Source: Enterococcus sp. BWR-S5
GTDB lineage: Bacteria; Bacillota; Bacilli; Lactobacillales; Enterococcaceae
Assembly (NCBI RefSeq): GCF_016745255.1
Contig: NZ_JADOEQ010000021.1
Location: 1 to 58,051, forward strand
DNA length: 58,051 nucleotides
Reading direction: 5' to 3'
In this document: piece by piece, positions 43,070 through 51,666 of the stretch
Numbering within the stretch: position 1 is the stretch's first letter
How the letters are laid out: every line of letters begins with the position of its first letter
The notes under the pieces: generated by a model
What the model was told of the DNA's origin: nothing
Databases searched by the model: none
Seen by the model: the letters and a program-made list of their open reading frames with translations, nothing else
Translations under genes and position numbers: made by a program

Positions 43070-43577
43070 AGCGTTATGCAGTGCTAGTCGAAAGGCTGAA
43101 TTTTTGCCGTTTCGTTGCGGAGCTTTTACTATGCCCCAGAAAATACACAAGGGCAGCGCCAGCTGTTCATTTTACCCTTGTGTATTTTCGAAGGTCCTTA
43201 CGAGAAACAGGGGGAACTGACCATAGGGAAGAAGCTTCGACCTGCTTTCGCAGTTAGGAACTGTGGGCAATGGTAAAAATGTAGCGCGAAATGGGAAAAA
43301 TGGTGATCCTGGAAACAGGAGCTGCAGGCGAACGTTTCCTACCGCTTTTCTGGACGGAAGAGTCTGAGCTATGCTCTGACGGCCCTGGTCTTGACCTGAT
43401 ACAATCCTTTTGCGAAAAGGGACTGGTGCTGACTGGCGTAGGCACGGAGCCACCAAAGCAAAGCGACTGGGAGAAGGGACGACTCCCTCAAAGCTTAGGT
43501 ACCTGGCAGTCAAAAGAGAAAGCATTCCGGTCTGATCAAGGACCCACTGGACCGCTGAGAAGGAATGTCTTTCTTTC
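43070..43577 (+). repeat. Leading-region repeat R6
   Basis: Full copy. Variants: AGCGTTATGC for AGCGCTATGC (C-G to T-G in hairpin 1); GCCCC; ACTGTGGGCAATGGT (C-G to T-G in that hairpin); GGACG for GGCCG (a mismatch); and an indel at AAATGGGAAAAATGG that shifts every frame. The left edge reads TTACAAAAAA on the minus strand. Confidence 0.95.
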
Positions 43578-43605
43578 CCTCCAGCCGGAACTGCTGCAAA
43601 CAAAA

Positions 43606-43627
43606 AAAGCTATCATAGGATAGCTTT
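43606..43627. terminator. Terminator right of R6
   Basis: AAGCTATC and GATAGCTT form an 8-bp stem with an A-run on the left and TTTG on the right. Both converging directions could end here. Confidence 0.7.
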
Positions 43628-43646
43628 GAATAATATTGTGTTGCTT

Positions 43647-44009
43647 CTATTTCAGTTTTTTTAGGGTATCTTGAATATATTTCTTATTTTGATATACGGA
43701 AATGTGAATTTTATCAAGTGAATCAATTTTTTCCTGTAGTGTATCTTTGGTCTTTGTAAAAACATCTTCTAACAATTCTTCTGGACTTTTTTCTAGTAAT
43801 TCCTCAAGTTCTTGATTCTTTATTTTTTCTAACGCGTAACTAGTGAGTTTAGCAGCATTCGAGAAGTTCATATTTTCAATTTTTGTTTTCCCATTTTTGA
43901 GATCGTAGAGTGTTCCTATTTTAACCCCAGATTTCTTGCTGATCTCTTTTATGTCAGTGTTGTCGTTCTCTAAGCTTAGCCATTCGATTAGTTGCTTGTC
44001 AGCGTACAT
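43647..44009 (-). CDS. HTH-type regulator (120 aa)
   Basis: The first half holds a likely helix-turn-helix (KEISKKSGVKIGTLYDLKNG, about 20-40; IENMNFSNAAKLTSYAL follows), as in small XRE-like repressors. The second half is a charged coiled coil that could dimerise. The start is preceded by AGGGG. A perfect 10-bp dyad lies 13-38 bp upstream, a good operator candidate. Second gene of the R7 module. Confidence 0.7.
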   Translation of the reverse strand: MYADKQLIEWLSLENDNTDIKEISKKSGVKIGTLYDLKNGKTKIENMNFSNAAKLTSYALEKIKNQELEELLEKSPEELLEDVFTKTKDTLQEKIDSLDKIHISVYQNKKYIQDTLKKLK

Positions 44010-44021
44010 TTAAACAACCCC

Positions 44022-44047
44022 TATCTATTAAATATTATTAATAGATA
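44022..44047. promoter_or_regulatory. Operator-like dyad upstream of HTH gene
   Basis: TATCTATTAA and TTAATAGATA form a perfect 10-bp inverted repeat with a 6-bp centre. It lies just upstream of the HTH gene start and likely mediates autoregulation. Confidence 0.6.
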
Positions 44048-44053
44048 TATTTT

Positions 44054-44092
44054 ACTATGGTATTCCGTGAGAAGTCAACGGAATACCATAGT
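44054..44092. promoter_or_regulatory. 15-bp inverted repeat between two genes
   Basis: ACTATGGTATTCCGT and ACGGAATACCATAGT form a perfect 15-bp repeat with a 9-base loop, between the DUF2786 gene stop and the HTH gene. No T-run follows on the minus strand, so an operator is as likely as a terminator. Confidence 0.55.
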
Positions 44093-44095
44093 TAA

Positions 44096-45175
44096 TCAAT
44101 AGCGCGACAAAGCTCTTAAGGCTTCTTGTATGTTCGTCTCAAACATGTTTAGCCGACTTTCACGATAAGATTCGTGAATGTTTTTTTTGAAGAAATCTAA
44201 ATCTTTCTTTTCATATGCCTTGAACCATTCGATTTCCTTTTCAGAAGCTGCTTCAAAGTCATGTTCCACATGGAGCGACCAATCATAAAAAGCTGGTGTT
44301 TCTAAGCTAGAGCCTTCTGACGTGTAATTCATTATCAATAGGTGAAAATATTTTTCTTTCACATCAATAATTTTAGCCACTAAACCACGAGTAACACCCT
44401 CATTAAATTTTATGAAGTTTCCAACCAGACTAGAATAATCAGTGCTTATGCTGCTTTTAGTAAAATCAATACTTTCGCCTTCTGAAACGCCTTTGTAGTA
44501 AGCTTCGGATATTTCTGGGTTAGGTTCATTGTAAGTGTTACTTCCAGTTTCTCCATCAAAATTGTTGAAAAAATCGTCGTATGCTTCTTCAACTTCTTTA
44601 GGAATTATGACCATCAAGCCATATTCTTCTGTAAGTTGCGCCCTTTGCTCTTCAAATCGGCTTTCTAACCCATTTAGAAAGCCCGTTATGTAACTACTCT
44701 TAAGGCTTTCGGTGAAGTACCTGTTTCTTTTTAGGTGATTTTCCTCATAGTAGGAGTCAACGAATTTTTTGCTGTAGAAAATAAGTGCTTCATAAGCTAA
44801 AATGTACAATTCTTTTCCAAGTTCCAAATCACTTTGGTTCCCAATGAACTTGAGCTGTTTGGTTCTTCTTTGATTACCTGGAAGAACTTCACCAGAAACA
44901 AAAACTTTGAGTCTGAAATTTTCTGCAATAATCAGAGCTAGACTCTTTTCCCACCAGAAGAGTTTCTTACTAACAGTGATACTTTCTTGATTGATTGGCT
45001 CTTTATCTAGTTCGGGATCATGGATATCTTCCTTACTGATATCATATTTCATTCTCAATTTTTGAGCTAATAAGAATGCTGACTGACATTCTCCATCATC
45101 GTGTTTATCCTTTGAAATTGCCAGTAGTCCACGTATTTTCTTTACTATTTCATCATATTTTTTTCGGTTAGTCAT
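44096..45175 (-). CDS. DUF2786-domain protein
   Basis: 359 residues. The N-terminal ~45 residues (YDEIVKKIRGLLAISKDKHD, then AFLLAQKLRMKYDIS) are the DUF2786 domain. A DUF7168-like middle follows (about 65-180), and the C-terminal half has strands around NFIKFNEGVTRGLVAKIIDV. Such proteins occur on phages and plasmids and have no known function. I chose the ATG at 45175 (MTNRKK) because GGGGAACAAG precedes it. First gene of the R7 module. Confidence 0.75.
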   Translation of the reverse strand: MTNRKKYDEIVKKIRGLLAISKDKHDDGECQSAFLLAQKLRMKYDISKEDIHDPELDKEPINQESITVSKKLFWWEKSLALIIAENFRLKVFVSGEVLPGNQRRTKQLKFIGNQSDLELGKELYILAYEALIFYSKKFVDSYYEENHLKRNRYFTESLKSSYITGFLNGLESRFEEQRAQLTEEYGLMVIIPKEVEEAYDDFFNNFDGETGSNTYNEPNPEISEAYYKGVSEGESIDFTKSSISTDYSSLVGNFIKFNEGVTRGLVAKIIDVKEKYFHLLIMNYTSEGSSLETPAFYDWSLHVEHDFEAASEKEIEWFKAYEKKDLDFFKKNIHESYRESRLNMFETNIQEALRALSRY

Positions 45176-45220
45176 GCTTGTTCCCCATTTCTTTTTTGAT
45201 TTTAGCACTTTTTTGTAATT

Positions 45221-45730
45221 AAGCGCTATGCAGTGCTAGTCGAAAGGCTGAATTTTTGCCGTTTCGTTGCGGAGCTTTTACCATGCTCCAGAAAATATGC
45301 AAGGGCAGCGCCAGCTGTTCATTTTACCCTTGTGTATTTTTGAAGGTCCTTACGAGGAACAGGGTGAACTGACCAAAGGGAAGAAGCTTCGACCTGCTTT
45401 CGCAGTTAGGAACCGTGGGCAATGGTAAAAATGTAGCGCGAAATGGAAAAAATGGGTGATCCTGGAAACGGGAGCTGCAGGCGAACGTTTCCTACCGCTT
45501 TTCTGGCCGGAAGAGTCTGAGCTATGCTCTGACGGCCCTGTTCTTGATCTGATACAATCCTTTTGCGAAAAGGGACCGGTGCTGACTGGCGAAGGTACGG
45601 AGCCACCAAAGCAAAGCGACTGGGAGAAGGAACGACTCCCTCAAAGCTTAGGAACCTGGCAGTCAAAAGAGAAAGCATTCCGGTCTGATCAAGGACCCAC
45701 TGGACCGCTGAGAAGGAATGTCTTTCTTTC
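45221..45730 (+). repeat. Leading-region repeat R7
   Basis: Full copy. Variants: ATATGC and TATTTTTG in the long stem (three G-T pairs on the plus strand); GAGGAACAGG; TTCTTGATC; GCGAAGGTAC; AGGAACC. The left edge reads TTACAAAAAAG on the minus strand, 46 bases from the DUF2786 start. Confidence 0.95.
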
Positions 45731-45742
45731 TCTCCAGCTGGA

Positions 45743-45767
45743 GAAGCTATCAAAACTTGACAGCTTC
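45743..45767. terminator. Terminator right of R7
   Basis: GAAGCT-a-TCAA and TTGA-c-AGCTTC form a 10-bp stem with one mismatch, followed by ATTTTGTT on the plus side. Confidence 0.65.
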
Positions 45768-45776
45768 ATTTTGTTA

Positions 45777-46061
45777 TTAAGTTTCTTCTTTATGCAGCGG
45801 AATGTAATTTTTATTTGATTGCTCCAAGAAATCAATGCAGTGATCCGCTAGTACATCATGGTAATGATTTACTACGACTTTTTTCTCTAAAGTCACTGGA
45901 ATGTTTTCGCTGTAATCAGCATGACGAATCCTGTATCTGTGATACCCTTCTGGGACCTCCTCAAGTTCGATTCGTTTTTCTTTAGTCCAGAAAAATTTTA
46001 TATTTTTCGTGTGTGGATTGGTAACCAAGAACTTACTTTTGAATGGTTTCAAATTGTTCAT
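45777..46061 (-). CDS. LPD28-type protein (94 aa)
   Basis: 94 residues with the pattern EVPEGYHRYRIRHADYSENI followed by KKVVVNHYHDVL. This matches the small LPD28 domain found alone or in large polyvalent proteins of plasmids and phages (GYY.YD.R......VNH.GT). Function unknown. RBS AAGGAGG. Last gene of the R8 module. Confidence 0.65.
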   Translation of the reverse strand: MNNLKPFKSKFLVTNPHTKNIKFFWTKEKRIELEEVPEGYHRYRIRHADYSENIPVTLEKKVVVNHYHDVLADHCIDFLEQSNKNYIPLHKEET

Positions 46062-46086
46062 GTTGTCCTCCTTGATAATTTTCTAA

Positions 46087-46431
46087 TTAAAAAATGTTGA
46101 TAATCATATCCTGTAAATTCTTAGCAAATTCGACACCATTAGAATTCCCTAGGTTATTTTCTATGAAATACAAAATATCTGCTTTATCATCATCATAAGT
46201 CCAGTCTCGCCTTTTAAAGTTGTAAATGTGAAGGGTTATTTCCTCTGCCAGTTTCTCCATTTCTTCTTTTTGTTCAGCGAGAATCAAATGTTTTCTTTGT
46301 TGTAAAACAGACTTTAGGTTTTTTTGAAGTAACCGCCGTTCAGCACTATCGTAATGCTTTCTACTTGTGATTTGTTGCTCCATGATTTCCAATGTTTCTT
46401 GGTCGGATTTAGTCCAGATTTGTTCAATCAT
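46087..46431 (-). CDS. Hypothetical helical protein (114 aa)
   Basis: Not recognised. Soluble and helical (LEIMEQQITSRKHYDSAERR). Two adjacent ATG codons; the second (46431) has the better distance to AAGGAG. It overlaps the end of the gene before. R8 module. Confidence 0.6.
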   Translation of the reverse strand: MIEQIWTKSDQETLEIMEQQITSRKHYDSAERRLLQKNLKSVLQQRKHLILAEQKEEMEKLAEEITLHIYNFKRRDWTYDDDKADILYFIENNLGNSNGVEFAKNLQDMIINIF

Positions 46432-46636
46432 CATTTTCTCCTTCTGGTTGTTCTTCAAATATTACTTGGTATTTACTACAGGATTCATTTTCTGGGTAGT
46501 ATATCCTGCAGTCTGTAACAGTATCACCAAATTCATTTTTTAGGCAAAACTCTGAATCAGTTTCAGAGTTTTGCACAATTTCAACTAAATTCTTGAGTGC
46601 TTCTAAGAAATCTTCTTTTTTCATGCTCTTTAACAT
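46424..46636 (-). CDS. Small acidic protein (70 aa)
   Basis: Not recognised. It begins MLKSMKKEDFLEALKNLVEI and ends in EEQPEGENDD. The ATG lies inside the stop region of the gene before (TCATGTTAA), so it is coupled. An alternative ATG four codons in (MKKEDF) is possible. R8 module. Confidence 0.55.
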   Translation of the reverse strand: MLKSMKKEDFLEALKNLVEIVQNSETDSEFCLKNEFGDTVTDCRIYYPENESCSKYQVIFEEQPEGENDD

Positions 46637-46932
46637 GAAGTCAAACGTACTACTTTTTCACTACGAAGTATGACCATAGCATTATGCTTCAAAAACTCTT
46701 CTGTGTTGCTTTCGAGAATTGCCGTGAGTGAACCACGTGGAACCATGCTCTCAAGCGCACTTTCCAAATCTTCATATACTTCGGAGTGGTCGGCTAAATA
46801 GGTTCCAATGTACTCATAATCATGCTTAGTTAAGACATGTAACGACGTAATCGCTTCGATTATTTCTTCAAATGTCAAGCCTAATTTTTCTGCAGTTTCG
46901 ATTATGGGTTGTAAAAAGTAATCATATTCCAT
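46630..46932 (-). CDS. Hypothetical acidic protein (100 aa)
   Basis: Not recognised. MEYDYFLQPIIETAEKLGLT at the start; helical and acidic. RBS AAAGGAG. It follows the 207-residue gene by 2 bp. R8 module. Confidence 0.65.
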   Translation of the reverse strand: MEYDYFLQPIIETAEKLGLTFEEIIEAITSLHVLTKHDYEYIGTYLADHSEVYEDLESALESMVPRGSLTAILESNTEEFLKHNAMVILRSEKVVRLTSC

Positions 46933-46934
46933 GT

Positions 46935-47558
46935 TTATAACTCTCCTTTTTGATAAATGCTGATTTCCTTGGGCTTAATGTAAAACTCAATACGTGAACG
47001 ATTATCCAGATTTCCAATTACGAAAGAGTCTTCCTCTATTTGTCCATCGTATTCAATACCTTCTTTGAAGTATTTCATGATAAGTTTTTGACATTCCTGC
47101 AAACAGCAGGCAACTGCTTCATCTTTATCAAAGAACGATTTGACAATTGATTCTGTTTCCTCTCCTTCCCAGTCTTCTTCGTTTCTAATAACCGAGAAGA
47201 CAACTGTTTTTACAGCACTAAGCGGAATTTCAATTGATTTATCTGATTCAATTGCTTCTGTAGGCTCCTTCCCTTGCTTTTCGAGCATTTTTACAATGTT
47301 TTCGCCGTAGTGATCCCCAAACTGCTCTAAGAACTCCTCACATGTCAATTCTGATAGGTTCTCTGCAAGATTCTGTGCTTCTGTTACAGCGTAGTGTTTT
47401 TTCCCCTCATCTGATAAATTTTGGTAGTATTTCACCTTTGGAGAACTTTCATCATGACACCAATCTTCTTTGAGAATTAAGTAATATTCTTCAAGAAATA
47501 TGGCACTCTGTAAGTTTTTCAAATCTCTTTTTTCTAAAGTTTCATGTAATGGTTGCAT
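46935..47558 (-). CDS. Hypothetical acidic protein (207 aa)
   Basis: Not recognised. A helical N-terminal half (KRDLKNLQSAIFLEEYYLIL) leads into a strand-rich end (SRIEFYIKPKEISIYQKGEL). I chose the ATG at 47558 (MQPLHETL) because CAGGAGG is six to seven bases upstream. A longer frame would enter repeat R8. First gene of the R8 module, 27 bases from the repeat. Confidence 0.65.
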   Translation of the reverse strand: MQPLHETLEKRDLKNLQSAIFLEEYYLILKEDWCHDESSPKVKYYQNLSDEGKKHYAVTEAQNLAENLSELTCEEFLEQFGDHYGENIVKMLEKQGKEPTEAIESDKSIEIPLSAVKTVVFSVIRNEEDWEGEETESIVKSFFDKDEAVACCLQECQKLIMKYFKEGIEYDGQIEEDSFVIGNLDNRSRIEFYIKPKEISIYQKGEL

Positions 47559-47584
47559 GTTTATTCCTCCTGTTTTTGTAATTT

Positions 47585-48093
47585 CAGCGCTATGCAGTGC
47601 TAGTCGAAAGGCTGAATTTTTACCGTTTCGTTGCGGAGCTTTTACCATGCTCCAGAAAATGCACAAGGGCAGCGCCAGCTGTTCATTTTACCCTTGTGTA
47701 TTTTCGAAGGTCCTTACGAGAAACAGGGTGAACTGACCAAAGGGAAGAAGCTTCGACCTGCTTTCGCAGTTAGGAACCGTGGGCAATGGTAAAAATGTAG
47801 CGCGAAATGGAAAAAATGGGTGATCTTGGAAACGGAAGCTGCAGGCGAATGTTTCCTACCGCTTTCTGGCCGGAAGAGTCTGAGCTATGCTCTGACGGCT
47901 CTGGTCTTGACCTGATACAATCCTTTTGCGAAAAGGGACCGGTGCTGACTGGCGTAGGCACGGAGCCACCAAAGCAAAGCGACTGGGAGAAGGAACGACT
48001 CCCTCAAAGCTTAGGTACCTGGCAGTCAAAAGAGAAAGCATTCCGGTCTGATCAAGGACCTACCGGACCGCTGAGAAGGAATGTCTTTCTTTC
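47585..48093 (+). repeat. Leading-region repeat R8
   Basis: Full copy. Variants: TTTTTACCG for TTTTTGCCG; AATGCACAAGG in the long stem (A-T to G-T on the plus strand); CGGCT for CGGCC (G-C to G-T); a lost T before CTGGCCGG that shifts frame; GCGTAGG (G-T). The left edge reads TTACAAAAAC on the minus strand. Confidence 0.95.
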
Positions 48094-48124
48094 CCTCCAG
48101 CTGGAACAGCTGCAAATAAAAAAA

Positions 48125-48152
48125 CTGCTTGAATAATGAAAAATTCAAGCAG
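48125..48152. terminator. Terminator right of R8
   Basis: CTGCTTGAAT and ATTCAAGCAG form a perfect 10-bp stem with an A-run on the left and a TTGTTCT tract on the right. Confidence 0.8.
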
Positions 48153-48172
48153 CTTGTTCTATTCTTGTTTAT

Positions 48173-48691
48173 TTATGTCTCCCAATCGATTCTGTTAACG
48201 GCCAATTCAAAGTCTGCGAATACGCCTAAAACTTCATACTGTTCTTTTTGGCTCAATTTATTGAACGCATTTACAACCCTTTTTTTCTTGTATTCAGTTG
48301 TGACAATCTCACATAATTCCATGATTGCAAAAAAGGGTTTTTTGTTCATTTCTATGGCTGTTTCGGTTAAATAAGTATAGACTACCTCCTGTTTTCTGTT
48401 TAATTCTATCCATGTCATGTTGTGGTGATCTAGCAGGTGGGCAGCCACCTCTTTTAAAATTTCGTATTGTTCTTTTATAGATAGTTTTCTGTAAGTATCC
48501 AGAATAACTGTGTAACCAAAACCGACTAAAATATTTTTATGAAAATCGTTGAGTGTGAAGAAAATAGACTGACTCCTGTTTTGTAGAGTAGTTTCTTTTA
48601 AATGCTCAAAAATAATAATCTGATCTTTTGTCATGGGCATATTTTTCAATAGATTTCCTGCCTTTCTTTTAAGAGTCTCAATCCTGAACAT
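48173..48691 (-). CDS. Hypothetical helical protein (172 aa)
   Basis: Not recognised. Soluble and helical with two similar segments (YRKLSIKEQYEILKEVAAHL and FNKLSQKEQYEVLGVFADFE), which suggests an internal duplication of about 80 residues. No strong RBS; the start lies within the end of the DUF3850 gene. Last gene of the R9 module. Confidence 0.6.
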   Translation of the reverse strand: MFRIETLKRKAGNLLKNMPMTKDQIIIFEHLKETTLQNRSQSIFFTLNDFHKNILVGFGYTVILDTYRKLSIKEQYEILKEVAAHLLDHHNMTWIELNRKQEVVYTYLTETAIEMNKKPFFAIMELCEIVTTEYKKKRVVNAFNKLSQKEQYEVLGVFADFELAVNRIDWET

Positions 48692-48983
48692 ATCTACTTT
48701 TAATCAACTCAATTGATAAAATTACATACCCGTCTTTTACAAAGTCCTTTTCCTTCTCCTTCCTACCGAAAATTCCAACAATGATTGCGAAAACCATTGA
48801 TCCGGTGTATTCCTTAGATTTTTGATCGAAACTCTGTAAGAGTAACAAGTCGTTGACTCGAAAGGGTCTATCATCTTTTCTGACCTCAAAAGTTTTAGAT
48901 CCCAACTCTAAATCTCTGAAATAATCTGGATCAATTTTCAAATCATGGACTATTCTTTGGTTTTTGAATCGAATATCGTTCAT
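48678..48983 (-). CDS. DUF3850/ASCH-like PUA-fold protein
   Basis: 101 residues with HDLKIDPDYFRDLELGSKTF followed by EVRKDDRPFRVNDLLLLQ, the signature of DUF3850, a small PUA/ASCH-like fold often carried by phages and plasmids and thought to bind RNA or modified nucleotides. I chose the ATG at 48983 because GAGGGG precedes it. It overlaps the YopX gene by 4 bp. R9 module. Confidence 0.8.
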   Translation of the reverse strand: MNDIRFKNQRIVHDLKIDPDYFRDLELGSKTFEVRKDDRPFRVNDLLLLQSFDQKSKEYTGSMVFAIIVGIFGRKEKEKDFVKDGYVILSIELIKSRYVQD

Positions 48984-49348
48984 GCTTCGACCCCTCTTCT
49001 CCAATCAAATATGTTTTCTGTTACTGTAGAATCCTTTTCAATTTCTGATAGGTCTGTACTTGTGTTATCCCAATTGAACGAAAATTTTCCATTCTTAAAT
49101 GAAATGACACCATAAGTATCCCAGTAGTTATTCCAAAGACGATCATGTTCGTAAATTTCAATCCCTGCACAATCGTTTCGGCCAGAATATTGACATAAGG
49201 TTTCTCGGATAATTGGAATTGCTATGACTTTATTCTCCTTTTCACTGTAATATACAATTAGGTGGTTCCCCAAGCCTTCGTCTACATAGTAACCATATAC
49301 CCATTCACCTGTCTTAATGCTTTTTGCTTTAAACTTGATTTCTCTCAC
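48980..49348 (-). CDS. YopX-family protein
   Basis: 122 residues with the YopX pattern: REIKFKAKSIKTGEWVYGYY, then IIRETLCQYSGRNDCAGIEI and YEHDRLW. YopX proteins are common in Firmicutes phages and have no established role. The start is a GTG with GGAG upstream, overlapping the stop of the 34-codon ORF (GTGA). R9 module. Confidence 0.88.
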   Translation of the reverse strand: MREIKFKAKSIKTGEWVYGYYVDEGLGNHLIVYYSEKENKVIAIPIIRETLCQYSGRNDCAGIEIYEHDRLWNNYWDTYGVISFKNGKFSFNWDNTSTDLSEIEKDSTVTENIFDWRRGVEA

Positions 49349-49449
49349 TTCATATTCTCCTTTCGTATGTTTTTTTCTATTCTCCGGAGAGAAAATATCC
49401 AGTTGATCAAGAGCGCAATTACTAATAACTCAGGAATACTCATATCCAA
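49345..49449 (-). CDS. Small single-helix membrane peptide (34 aa)
   Basis: A TTG start at 49449 with AAGGAG seven bases upstream. The product is hydrophobic at 7-20 (LLVIALLINWIFSL) and basic after (RRIEKNIRKENMK). Its TGA overlaps the GTG of YopX. Likely a real small membrane protein; function unknown. Confidence 0.5.
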   Translation of the reverse strand: MDMSIPELLVIALLINWIFSLRRIEKNIRKENMK

Positions 49450-49752
49450 TCACTCGCTCCTTTCATTGCTATGATTGTGAACCGCTTTAATAATATGGGT
49501 AGGTGTTTCACGACTACAGAAATCCTCAAATTCTACATCTGTGCATTTTATAAGATAAGGTTTAACACTTAAAATCTGTTCTTCCTCGTTGCCTTCATAC
49601 TCATTTGTGGAGTATATGACATGTGCCACATTTTCTTTTTCGATTACCTCGGCTGCAGACTTTCTTAATTCTCGCATAATACTTGAATAGTCTTCTTTAC
49701 TTACGGTTTCCCAACCGGAATTTGGGCTTAGTATTCTAATTGTTTTTATCAT
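49450..49752 (-). CDS. Hypothetical protein (100 aa)
   Basis: Not recognised. MIKTIRILSPNSGWETVSKE at the start, acidic in the middle, HNHSNERSE at the end. RBS GGAGGGA. First gene of the R9 module, 33 bases from the repeat edge. Confidence 0.65.
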   Translation of the reverse strand: MIKTIRILSPNSGWETVSKEDYSSIMRELRKSAAEVIEKENVAHVIYSTNEYEGNEEEQILSVKPYLIKCTDVEFEDFCSRETPTHIIKAVHNHSNERSE

Positions 49753-49784
49753 TGTGTTCCCTCCAACACTAATTTTTTATATTT

Positions 49785-50292
49785 CAGCGCTATGCAGTGC
49801 TAGTCGAAAGGCTGAATTTTTGCCGTTTCGTTGCGGAGCTTTTACCATGCTCCAGAAAATACACAAGGGCAGCGCCAGCTGTTCACTTTACCCTTGTGTA
49901 TTTTCGAAGGTCCTTACGAGAAACAGGGTGAACTGACCAAAGGGAAGAAGCTTCGACCTGCTTTCGCAGTTAGGAACCGTGGGCAATGGTAAAAATGTAG
50001 CGCGAAATGGAAAAAATGGGTGATCCTGGAAACAGGAGTGCAGGCGAACGTTTCCCACCACTTTCTGGCCGGAAGAGTCTGAGCTATGCTCTGACGGCCC
50101 TGGTCTTGACCTGATACAATCCCTTTGCGAAAAGGGACCGGTGCTGACTGGCGCAGGCACGAAGCCACCAAAGCAAAGCGACTGGGAGAAGGAACGTCTC
50201 CCTCAAAGCTTAGGTACCAGGCAGTCAAAAGAGAAAGCATTCCGGTCTGATCAAGGACCCACCGGACCGCTGAGAAGGAATGTCTTTCTTTC
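49785..50292 (+). repeat. Leading-region repeat R9
   Basis: Full copy. Variants: AATCCCTTTGCGAAAAGGGA, which turns a T-G pair of the 7-bp GCGA-loop hairpin into C-G; GGAGTGCAGG (a lost C); TTTCTGG (a lost T); GTCTCCC; CACGAAGCC. The indels break any long frame. The left edge reads TATAAAAAATT on the minus strand. Confidence 0.95.
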
Positions 50293-50320
50293 CCTCCAGT
50301 TGGAACAGCTGCAAATAAAA

Positions 50321-50356
50321 AGGATCACTTGAATTGTGTGGAATTCAAGCGGTCCT
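50321..50356. terminator. Terminator right of R9
   Basis: AGGATC-a-CTTGAATT pairs with AATTCAAG-c-GGTCCT and is followed by CTTTTCTG on the plus side; an A-run lies on the left. Confidence 0.75.
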
Positions 50357-50404
50357 CTTTTCTGTTCCAGTTTTTTTGATACTGGCCGTTAATCTCAATT
50401 AATA

Positions 50405-50569
50405 CTATTCTTCTAAATCCGGTCGATCTGTAAATTTATCTGAGCTGGAGCTGCAAAACGGGCAAAAGTTCAGACTGTTTTCATCATCACTAAAAACCTT
50501 AAATGATACTCCACATGCTAGACATTGCTGTGCGCCATCTACATTTATTAAATCGTTATGGTCATTCAT
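50405..50569 (-). CDS. Small zinc-ribbon protein (54 aa)
   Basis: 54 residues with two CxxC pairs (QCLACG and FCPFCSS) about 18 residues apart, a zinc-ribbon pattern. RBS GGGG with ATG at 50569. Acidic ends. It may bind nucleic acid or protein. It is the last gene of the repeat-free island between R9 and R10. Confidence 0.6.
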   Translation of the reverse strand: MNDHNDLINVDGAQQCLACGVSFKVFSDDENSLNFCPFCSSSSDKFTDRPDLEE

Positions 50570-50581
50570 GTTTTTAACCCC

Positions 50582-50734
50582 CTATTCCTTTGTGGATACA
50601 TTGTCACATTCCCAATCTAACTCAGCTATTTCAACTGCTTTGTCTAATGCTGCTTCCAATGCTTCTTCTTCATTTTCTGCTTGAATTGTAAACGTTTCGC
50701 TACATTGTAAAGTAACCTTGTACTCCTTTAGCAT
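50582..50734 (-). CDS. Small acidic protein (50 aa)
   Basis: 50 residues (MLKEYKVTLQCSETFTIQAE and onward), with the alternating strand-helix pattern of small DpnD/PcfM-like or ParB-partner peptides: a strand, then acidic helix EEEALEAALDKAVEIAE. GGTGG precedes the ATG. Follows the DUF5348 gene by 43 bp. Confidence 0.5.
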   Translation of the reverse strand: MLKEYKVTLQCSETFTIQAENEEEALEAALDKAVEIAELDWECDNVSTKE

Positions 50735-50777
50735 TTTTCCACCGCTTTCTGGCAACTAGTGTTGTTTGTAGTTTTTT

Positions 50778-51215
50778 CTATCTTATTCTGACTTTCAAAC
50801 CCTCCATAGAAACATTTCTGTAGCCAACAAGATAGTAGCCGTTTGTGTTACTCTCAACGGACGTTCGAACCCATATATCCTTATCGTAAAAATCATCATA
50901 TATCAGTGCTTCAATCCTGCTGCCGCTGGTAAACTCATAGTAATTCTCAAGTTCAAAACGCCCATTTTCATTTTCACGAATAATTCCTTCTTTTTTTACT
51001 GGTGTTTCAAGGTATTGTACTAAATAATTGAAGTCTTCCAGTTTGTCAAAAGCCTTTCTCAGTTCATTGTAGGCTAACATTTCGTCTGGAGTAAAAGAAT
51101 CAATGTCAATATCTTGGAAACTTTCTTCATTTTTGTACCCCAATTTTCGGAACGATCGCTCAATCTCTTCATTTAAAACTTTGCTTGCTGCAAGATATTC
51201 TTGAATTGTTTTCAT
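50778..51215 (-). CDS. DUF5348-domain protein
   Basis: 145 residues. A helical N-terminal half (IEEIERSFRKLGYKN-like) precedes a C-terminal DUF5348 domain: GIIRENENGRFELENYYEFT, then SGSRIEALI and GYYLVGYRNVSMEGLKVRIR. This domain is common on Firmicutes conjugative elements and has no known function. RBS AAGAAGG. Confidence 0.75.
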   Translation of the reverse strand: MKTIQEYLAASKVLNEEIERSFRKLGYKNEESFQDIDIDSFTPDEMLAYNELRKAFDKLEDFNYLVQYLETPVKKEGIIRENENGRFELENYYEFTSGSRIEALIYDDFYDKDIWVRTSVESNTNGYYLVGYRNVSMEGLKVRIR

Positions 51216-51357
51216 TTGTTTTCCTTCTTTCGTCTTTTCTGTGTTGGCCGTTGCCCTGGTGTTGATAATTGTTCGTTTTCAAAAAAGTTATCATGGAAGA
51301 TCCACAGTTGCTGTTGGAGAATTTTCTGGCTGCAGATAGAGAATTGTTTGTCATAAA

Positions 51358-51639
51358 TCAATACTCAATTTCTTTCCCTTGTGCATTCCATGCACATTCA
51401 TGTGTCTTATTGCTCTTAAAATAAGCAGCCATATCAGAGTCAACTGAGACATATCTAAACCATTCAATATCAAAAATATCGAATTCATATCTTTCGCTGT
51501 TCGAAGTGAAGTGTAAAGCCTGCTCATCATTAATAAGGTCTTGCACTAGCATAAGAGAAGAAACGTTCTCGTAGGTAACTTTCACCTGTTCGTCTCCGTT
51601 ATCTTCGATCATGATACATAAAACTTTTTGTGTTTCCAT
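51358..51639 (-). CDS. Hypothetical acidic protein (93 aa)
   Basis: Not recognised. Starts METQKVLCIMIEDNGDEQVK; strand-rich and acidic. RBS CTGGAGG. About 140 bp separate it from the DUF5348 gene; that stretch holds only a weak 61-codon frame without an RBS. Confidence 0.65.
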   Translation of the reverse strand: METQKVLCIMIEDNGDEQVKVTYENVSSLMLVQDLINDEQALHFTSNSERYEFDIFDIEWFRYVSVDSDMAAYFKSNKTHECAWNAQGKEIEY

Positions 51640-51666
51640 TTGCTGTCCCTCCAGGTACTTGTTGTA

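Noticed and set aside
44054-44092. Calling the 15-bp inverted repeat a terminator
   Set aside because: No T-run follows on the minus strand; kept as a regulatory dyad instead.
51169-51354. 61-codon minus-strand frame before the DUF5348 gene
   Set aside because: No RBS, low-complexity Asn/Ser/Lys composition, and it overlaps the well-supported DUF5348 gene start.
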